Source: CAZMOK01 sp964644135
GTDB taxonomy: Bacteria; Bacteroidota; Bacteroidia; Bacteroidales; JAGOPY01
Direction: 5' to 3'
Assembly: GCA_964644135.1 (NCBI GenBank)
Contig: CAZXWD010000016.1
Location: forward strand, 1-45,008
DNA: 45,008 nt
Shown here: positions 40,974 to 45,008 of the stretch, piece by piece
Layout: the number at the start of each line of letters is the position of its first letter
How positions within the stretch are numbered: the first letter of the stretch is position 1
Notes under the pieces: model-generated
What the model was told of the DNA's origin: nothing
Database searches by the model: none
The model's input: the letters and a program-made list of their open reading frames with translations, nothing else
Program-made: the position numbers and the translations under genes

Positions 40974-41915
40974 TTAATATAAATATCTTGTTATCTGACC
41001 TGCTTCAACCATTATGAACCTGAAAATCAACCCTCCGAAAAGGATCAAAAGAGAAGGGATTGCAACGGGTATCCTGTATCCCACCAGTTCAAGTACCTCC
41101 AGTAATGCCGGGAATACAAGGCCGAAGATCACCACAAACACCCAGAATGATACCGTGAAGGGTCCGCCAAGGAAAAGCTCTGCGGCTGCAATCTGTACAC
41201 TTGATGAAGCCAGAAAACCCATTATCAGATGTGTAATGAAGAACAATTCAACAGTGATGAGGATCAGGTCTATTCTTCCCATTATCTTTCTTTCGTATCG
41301 GTTTTTCGACATCCACATTATGGTGGCCACTCCTGTTGACATACCGGAAACAAGGAACAGCGGCCCAAGTATGGAGGTGTTCCAGAGGGGCCTGGCATTA
41401 AAGGCTGAGAGCAGTATACCAGTGTAGATGCCTAGTATCACTGCAAGAACGATTATAACCCAAGCAAGGCCTTTTCTGTTTCTTATAACCCAGTCCTCAA
41501 GTATATCCATAAACCTGAACTTCCAGTTCCAATTAGGTATTACCTCTTTGATATAGCTGGCCACCCAGAGCATTGACAAGGGTGTGATCAGCATCAGTAC
41601 CCAGGCTCCCCATGACATTGGCGATTCCAGCCTGATCGTCGTGTAAAGTTGCCAGAAGAATAACTGGTGCTTAAGGTCGAGAAAGAGCATTACCAAACCT
41701 ATTACCAGTGCACCTGGAACAATGAAAGGGGCCCACTTTGTCGTTGTAGCCATTTCCTTTTCCTTTCCGAGTATTGTGTATAATGCGGCAAAGAAAAGGA
41801 TACCGGCTGCAAGGCCGCCAAGGAAGAGGTATATCGGTATCTGCCAGTGCCAGATATTGAGATAGGGGTCAATATTTGGTATGTCTCGTCCGCTAACAAA
41901 AAGTTCTTCTCTCAT
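40974..41915 (-). CDS. NrfD/PsrC-type membrane anchor subunit
   Basis: 313 residues with about eight to nine hydrophobic helices (WQIPIYLFLGGLAAGILFFAALYTIL, FIVPGALVIGLVMLFLDLKH, MSWGAWVLMLITPLSMLWVASYI, WVIIVLAVILGIYTGILLSAF, ILGPLFLVSGMSTGVATIMW and others). The first helix GGLAAG and the SWGAW segment are typical of NrfD/PsrC. In polysulfide reductase this subunit binds menaquinol and passes electrons to the ferredoxin subunit on the outer face. Gene order A-B-C with 13 bases to the ferredoxin gene matches psrABC, phsABC and ttrBCA-like sets. No haem ligands are apparent, so it is not a PhsC cytochrome b type. Confidence 0.92.
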   Translation of the reverse strand: MREELFVSGRDIPNIDPYLNIWHWQIPIYLFLGGLAAGILFFAALYTILGKEKEMATTTKWAPFIVPGALVIGLVMLFLDLKHQLFFWQLYTTIRLESPMSWGAWVLMLITPLSMLWVASYIKEVIPNWNWKFRFMDILEDWVIRNRKGLAWVIIVLAVILGIYTGILLSAFNARPLWNTSILGPLFLVSGMSTGVATIMWMSKNRYERKIMGRIDLILITVELFFITHLIMGFLASSSVQIAAAELFLGGPFTVSFWVFVVIFGLVFPALLEVLELVGYRIPVAIPSLLILFGGLIFRFIMVEAGQITRYLY

Positions 41916-41928
41916 GTTATCAGTTTTT

Positions 41929-42462
41929 TCAGACTAAAAAATATACATGGGGTATGGTGCCTGCTTCCGGGGCAAGCACTTTATATTTCCTGTTTTTCAA
42001 GATGTTTGACACTTCGCTGTTCGGGTCGTCAAGGTCGCCGAAATACATGCATTTAGTCGGGCAGACCTCTACGCATGCCGGCTTCTGGCCCTTAGTGATC
42101 CTGTGGTTACAAAATGTGCATTTGTCTACATACCCTTCCGGGTGTGAGTACCTTGAATCATATGGGCATGATTGGATACAGGCGCCGCAGCCAATGCATT
42201 TGTTGGGTGTAACAAGTACAACTCCGCCGTCTACAATGTGGCTGGCCCCCGTTGGGCAGCATCTCACGCAGGGAGCATTTTCACAGTGGTTGCACCTTTC
42301 TGAACGAAGCTCTATTTCAACGTTTGGATAGCTGCCATCAACGGTTTCGGTAACCCAGTCACGGCAGTAACCAATTGGCACATCGTTCTCGGTCTGGCAA
42401 GCAACAACACAGTCGCTGCAACCAACGCACTTCTTAGTGTCTATTGCCATGGCGTATCTCAT
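41929..42462 (-). CDS. Four-cluster 4Fe-4S ferredoxin subunit (PsrB/DmsB type)
   Basis: 177 residues. The four cysteine clusters are complete: CVGCSDCVVACQTEN, CNHCENAPCVRCCPTGA, CIGCGACIQSCPYDS, and CTFCNH with CVEVCPTKC. It begins MRYAMAIDTKKCVGC without a signal peptide, so it would be carried out with the Tat-exported catalytic subunit or sit at the membrane, as in PsrB. It transfers electrons between the quinol-oxidising anchor and the molybdenum subunit. Its start overlaps the catalytic-subunit stop by four bases, giving tight translational coupling. Confidence 0.95.
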   Translation of the reverse strand: MRYAMAIDTKKCVGCSDCVVACQTENDVPIGYCRDWVTETVDGSYPNVEIELRSERCNHCENAPCVRCCPTGASHIVDGGVVLVTPNKCIGCGACIQSCPYDSRYSHPEGYVDKCTFCNHRITKGQKPACVEVCPTKCMYFGDLDDPNSEVSNILKNRKYKVLAPEAGTIPHVYFLV

Positions 42463-44693
42463 GATCTATCCTCCTTTTCCGGTTCTTCAGTTAAAAAGGT
42501 TACGAAATTGCCTCTCATACCCGTTCCACCCATTATCGGGTCGGTCATAACATTTGTTATGAGGTCGGAGTCGTTGCTTCCCTTGCCATAAGCCCGGCTG
42601 AGTTTCCTGATACGATGACCGAAACCGTGGACCATGTATACAGAGTCCCACCTTATACGTTCGGTCACCCTCACTTTAACAGGGAAGTAGGAAACTATAC
42701 CATCCTGGTTCTTGAGCCAGACATACTGGTCTTTTTTCAGGCCCCACAGGTCGGCAACCCGTGGATTCACCCAAACCGAATTTTCTTCCATAAGGTCTGT
42801 CAGGTTAGGGTTGTTGGCTGTACGGCTGAAAGTATGCATAGGTGCCCTGCCATATATCAGCCGGTAGAAACCAGCAGGTGGCTGTGGGTGGGGCGTGTAA
42901 ACAGGCATTGGGTCAAAACCAAGATTTGCCAGGTCGGTTGAATACAATTCAATTTTACCCGTATTTGTGTTGAACTGGTATTCCTCGCCAGGTGCAAGAT
43001 AAAGGGGACCTGATTTCCTTTCGAACTTCTTTATCCCTATTTTCTGCATTTCCTCAAGTGAGGAACCGAGTTTATTCAATTGCCAGTCGAGAACCTCAGT
43101 ATAATCGTCATAGTTGAAGTAATCGTCCAAACCAAGCTTCTCACCAATTTTTTTGGCAATCCACCAGGCCGGTTTCGAGTCGTATGCCGGCTCGGCAGCG
43201 GGCATCCTCAGTGCAAGATAGGGTTCCCTGTGGGGTGAGTTACGCAACTCGTCGTATCTCTCGAGATAGGTGCACTCGGGAAGGACCACGTCTGCATAGC
43301 TGGCTATTTCCATCGGCATGGTATCACAAACAGCCAGGAAGTCGAGCGAATCAATGGCCTCCATGAGCGATTCCTTGTTAGGCATTGTCATGGGCAGATT
43401 TGTCCCTGTTACCAGCCAGCCGTGGATGCGGTGCTTGGTTTGAGGCGGACACGAAGCTTCAACAAGTGCATTGGAAACGGACAGTCCGGCAAGAGGATAT
43501 TTGCCGTTAAGAGCCTCTTTCCACGACCATTTGGGTTTCGGATAATCGGGGTGGGGGTAGTCCGGTACACCTATGCTTTCCTTAAAATAAAAGCCCCCTC
43601 TGCGTCCCCACGAACCAAGTAGTGCATTCAGGATCGCAATGGCCCTCGAACGCTGCGTATCGTCACCATACCAGGTCACATGCCTTCCGGGGTGAATGAT
43701 CACAGAAGGAGAGGCATCAGCCATTTCCCTTGCAGTCTCTCTTATTAGTTCCGGCTTAATTGTGGTAATACCATAAGCCCATTCAGGGGTCATGTTCTCA
43801 ACGTGCTTCCTGAGCTGATCAAGGCCAAAACCATATTGTTCTATGTATTCTTTGTCGTAGAGTTCTTCATAAAGCAACACGTGTATCCAGGCCAGTAGGA
43901 GCGCCATGTCGGTGGCAGGCTTTATCGGAAGCCAGAATTTTGATTTTGAAGCAGCCGTAGAATACCTGGGGTCCACTGTTATGATGGCTGCGCCTTTGTC
44001 AATTGCGTCTGACATTTCCTGGACCTGTCCGTTATGCATGTTCTCACCTATGTGCGAACCAATAAGAACAAGGCACCTGGTATCTCTTATATCTGTGGGT
44101 TCGGGTGAACCGACACCGGCCCCGAATGTGGTTGCAAAACCAACTTCCCTCGGTCCCCTGCATTGTGCATAAGAAGGGGCTGTAATGTTCGAGGAACCAT
44201 AAGCCTTCAGGAGGTGACCAAAAAAATGCCCTGACGATCCATGGTTGAATACGGCCATTGATTCCGGGCCGTACTTTTCCTTTATCTCATTCATCTTTTC
44301 AGCAACCAGCCCGACAGCTTCTTCCCAGGAAGCTTCGCGGAAGGTTTGTCTTCCGTCTTTTTTAACCCTGATAAGAGGTCTTTTCAGCCTGTCCTTATCG
44401 TGATACATTCCTACGCCACCTGTGCCCCTCGGACATAAACGCCCGTTACAATGGGGATCATCATAGTTTCCGTATAGGCTTTTTATTTTTCCGTGCTCAT
44501 CCAGATATGTCCACCCTGCACATTTCCAGAAACAGACCTCACAATAGGTAGGGTATCTTGTGAGCTTTGGCAATGAACTCTCCACTTCTTCTTCAGAGGA
44601 AGAACCCAATACCCAGTTCATGGATGTTGTGGCCAGGGCCGCTCCGCCAACGCCAAGAGCAGATATTTTTATAAAATCCCTTCTGTTAGCCAT
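42459..44693 (-). CDS. Tat-exported molybdopterin oxidoreductase, PsrA/PhsA-like catalytic subunit
   Basis: 744 residues of the DMSO-reductase superfamily. Twin-arginine signal MANRRDFIKISALGVGGAALA. The N-terminal 4Fe-4S site is YCEVCFWKCAGW...GRLCPRG (CxxCxxxC...C). The probable molybdenum ligand is the Cys in YAQCRGPREVGF, as in PsrA/PhsA. Later MGD-binding segments are VLIGSHIGENMHN, IITVDPRYSTAASKS, HPGRHVTWYGDD and WVNPRVADLWGLKKDQYVWLKN. Members reduce polysulfide, thiosulfate, tetrathionate or arsenate in the periplasm. Adjacent YeeE-type transporters and rhodanese-fold proteins favour a sulfur substrate (inference). First gene of the operon; tatC is about 5 kb away. Confidence 0.93.
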   Translation of the reverse strand: MANRRDFIKISALGVGGAALATTSMNWVLGSSSEEEVESSLPKLTRYPTYCEVCFWKCAGWTYLDEHGKIKSLYGNYDDPHCNGRLCPRGTGGVGMYHDKDRLKRPLIRVKKDGRQTFREASWEEAVGLVAEKMNEIKEKYGPESMAVFNHGSSGHFFGHLLKAYGSSNITAPSYAQCRGPREVGFATTFGAGVGSPEPTDIRDTRCLVLIGSHIGENMHNGQVQEMSDAIDKGAAIITVDPRYSTAASKSKFWLPIKPATDMALLLAWIHVLLYEELYDKEYIEQYGFGLDQLRKHVENMTPEWAYGITTIKPELIRETAREMADASPSVIIHPGRHVTWYGDDTQRSRAIAILNALLGSWGRRGGFYFKESIGVPDYPHPDYPKPKWSWKEALNGKYPLAGLSVSNALVEASCPPQTKHRIHGWLVTGTNLPMTMPNKESLMEAIDSLDFLAVCDTMPMEIASYADVVLPECTYLERYDELRNSPHREPYLALRMPAAEPAYDSKPAWWIAKKIGEKLGLDDYFNYDDYTEVLDWQLNKLGSSLEEMQKIGIKKFERKSGPLYLAPGEEYQFNTNTGKIELYSTDLANLGFDPMPVYTPHPQPPAGFYRLIYGRAPMHTFSRTANNPNLTDLMEENSVWVNPRVADLWGLKKDQYVWLKNQDGIVSYFPVKVRVTERIRWDSVYMVHGFGHRIRKLSRAYGKGSNDSDLITNVMTDPIMGGTGMRGNFVTFLTEEPEKEDRS

Positions 44694-45008
44694 ATATTCT
44701 GATATTGAAGGATTATTCCGTTTAGTAGTAGATTATCTGTTATTTTTGTAACAGCACAAAATTAATAATTAATATATAGTTTTATCTATATTTAAATGGC
44801 TTAAGTTGCTTTATAAAAATACTGATAATCAGTTATTTGAAACAGCAATCAATATCAGTTATTGAGCATTCATTCTGTAAGATTCATGTAATCAGTATTT
44901 TAAAAAATTATTTTGACTATTTCTAAATTGGATGATCTTGTTGTAAAAAGCAGGTATCCGGTATATTAAAAAGTATTGATAATGATCATGAAAATTGCAG
45001 TCAATAGA
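44694..45008. promoter_or_regulatory. Upstream region of the molybdo-oxidoreductase operon
   Basis: 315 very AT-rich bases to the window edge with no gene visible. On the minus strand TAATTTTG (44764-44757) is an exact TAnnTTTG -7 element, implying a start near 44750, inside the palindromic site at 44738-44753. The outer part contains CTGATAATCAG and other short inverted repeats I cannot assign. Confidence 0.45.
44738..44753. promoter_or_regulatory. Palindromic operator candidate upstream of the molybdo-oxidoreductase operon
   Basis: TGTTATTTTTGTAACA, identical over 16 bases to 12858-12873 upstream of nifJ. Here the arms extend to 6 bp (CTGTTA/TAACAG, 44737-44754). It overlaps the transcription start expected from the -7 element at 44757-44764, 45 bases before the gene start. 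Confidence 0.5.

Noticed and set aside
42548..42563. Perfect inverted repeat CATAACATTTGTTATG resembling the nifJ/operon palindrome
   Set aside because: It lies near the end of the catalytic-subunit coding sequence with a 2-base spacer, and is explained by codon sequence.
1..45008. tRNA, rRNA, CRISPR arrays, insertion sequences and prophage genes
   Set aside because: None recognised by eye on either strand; intergenic regions are short and explained by promoters and terminators. A covariance-model scan would be decisive for small RNAs.

Overview
The window looks like a piece of a draft or metagenome-assembled genome of an anaerobic Bacteroidota, probably Bacteroidales/Marinilabiliales. Evidence: a type IX secretion C-terminal domain, exact TAnnTTTG -7 promoter elements, a GH92 mannosidase, a TonB-dependent receptor with a CarboxypepD_reg-like N-terminus, a large single-chain pyruvate:ferredoxin oxidoreductase, LpxH/LpxK, and two runs of exactly 100 N (scaffold gaps of unknown true size), each interrupting genes. 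No rRNA, tRNA, CRISPR array or insertion sequence was seen.

Layout. (1) 1-6.3 kb: a secreted TPR-CHAT protease-like protein running off the left edge and a type IX-secreted dockerin/cohesin-like protein, divergent from an ECF sigma factor and its TPR-bearing anti-sigma-like partner. (2) 6.4-11.6 kb: sugar MFS transporter (cut by gap 1), glycosylasparaginase (5' end in gap 1) and GH92 alpha-mannosidase lipoprotein, an N-glycan scavenging set. (3) 11.6-16.5 kb: a dihydroorotate-dehydrogenase-like protein divergent from nifJ (PFOR). (4) 16.5-23 kb: e(P4)-type acid phosphatase, then a compact reverse-strand run lpxK - purine nucleoside phosphorylase - TlpA-like lipoprotein without redox cysteines - lpxH - sppA. 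(5) 23.2-31 kb: NIF3 protein and zinc-ribbon coiled coil, PspC and LiaF-like membrane proteins, TonB-dependent receptor, oligopeptidase B-like lipoprotein (cut by gap 2). (6) 31-33.5 kb: response regulator and histidine kinase divergent from a small secreted cysteine-rich protein, with four TTAAC repeats at helical spacing between them. (7) 33.6-37.3 kb: dtd, pdxJ, yhhQ, an alpha/beta hydrolase and tatC. (8) 37.4-45 kb: a small Cys-pair membrane protein divergent from a Crp/Fnr regulator, with palindromic operators between, then a seven-gene reverse-strand operon: Tat-exported molybdopterin oxidoreductase, four-cluster ferredoxin subunit, NrfD/PsrC anchor, two half-size YeeE/YedE sulfur transporters and two membrane-anchored rhodanese-fold proteins.

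The most unusual observation is in that last operon. Both rhodanese-fold proteins have lost the catalytic loop cysteine (Gly and Ser in its place) yet end in the same 12-residue tail, RKKKKTVVEGGC, whose final Cys is the only cysteine in each protein. Beside a polysulfide/thiosulfate reductase-like complex and sulfur transporters, this suggests an undescribed tail-cysteine sulfur carrier. A second link is an identical 16-base palindromic site (TGTTATTTTTGTAACA) over the probable promoters of both nifJ and this operon, which may connect pyruvate oxidation and sulfur respiration in one redox regulon.
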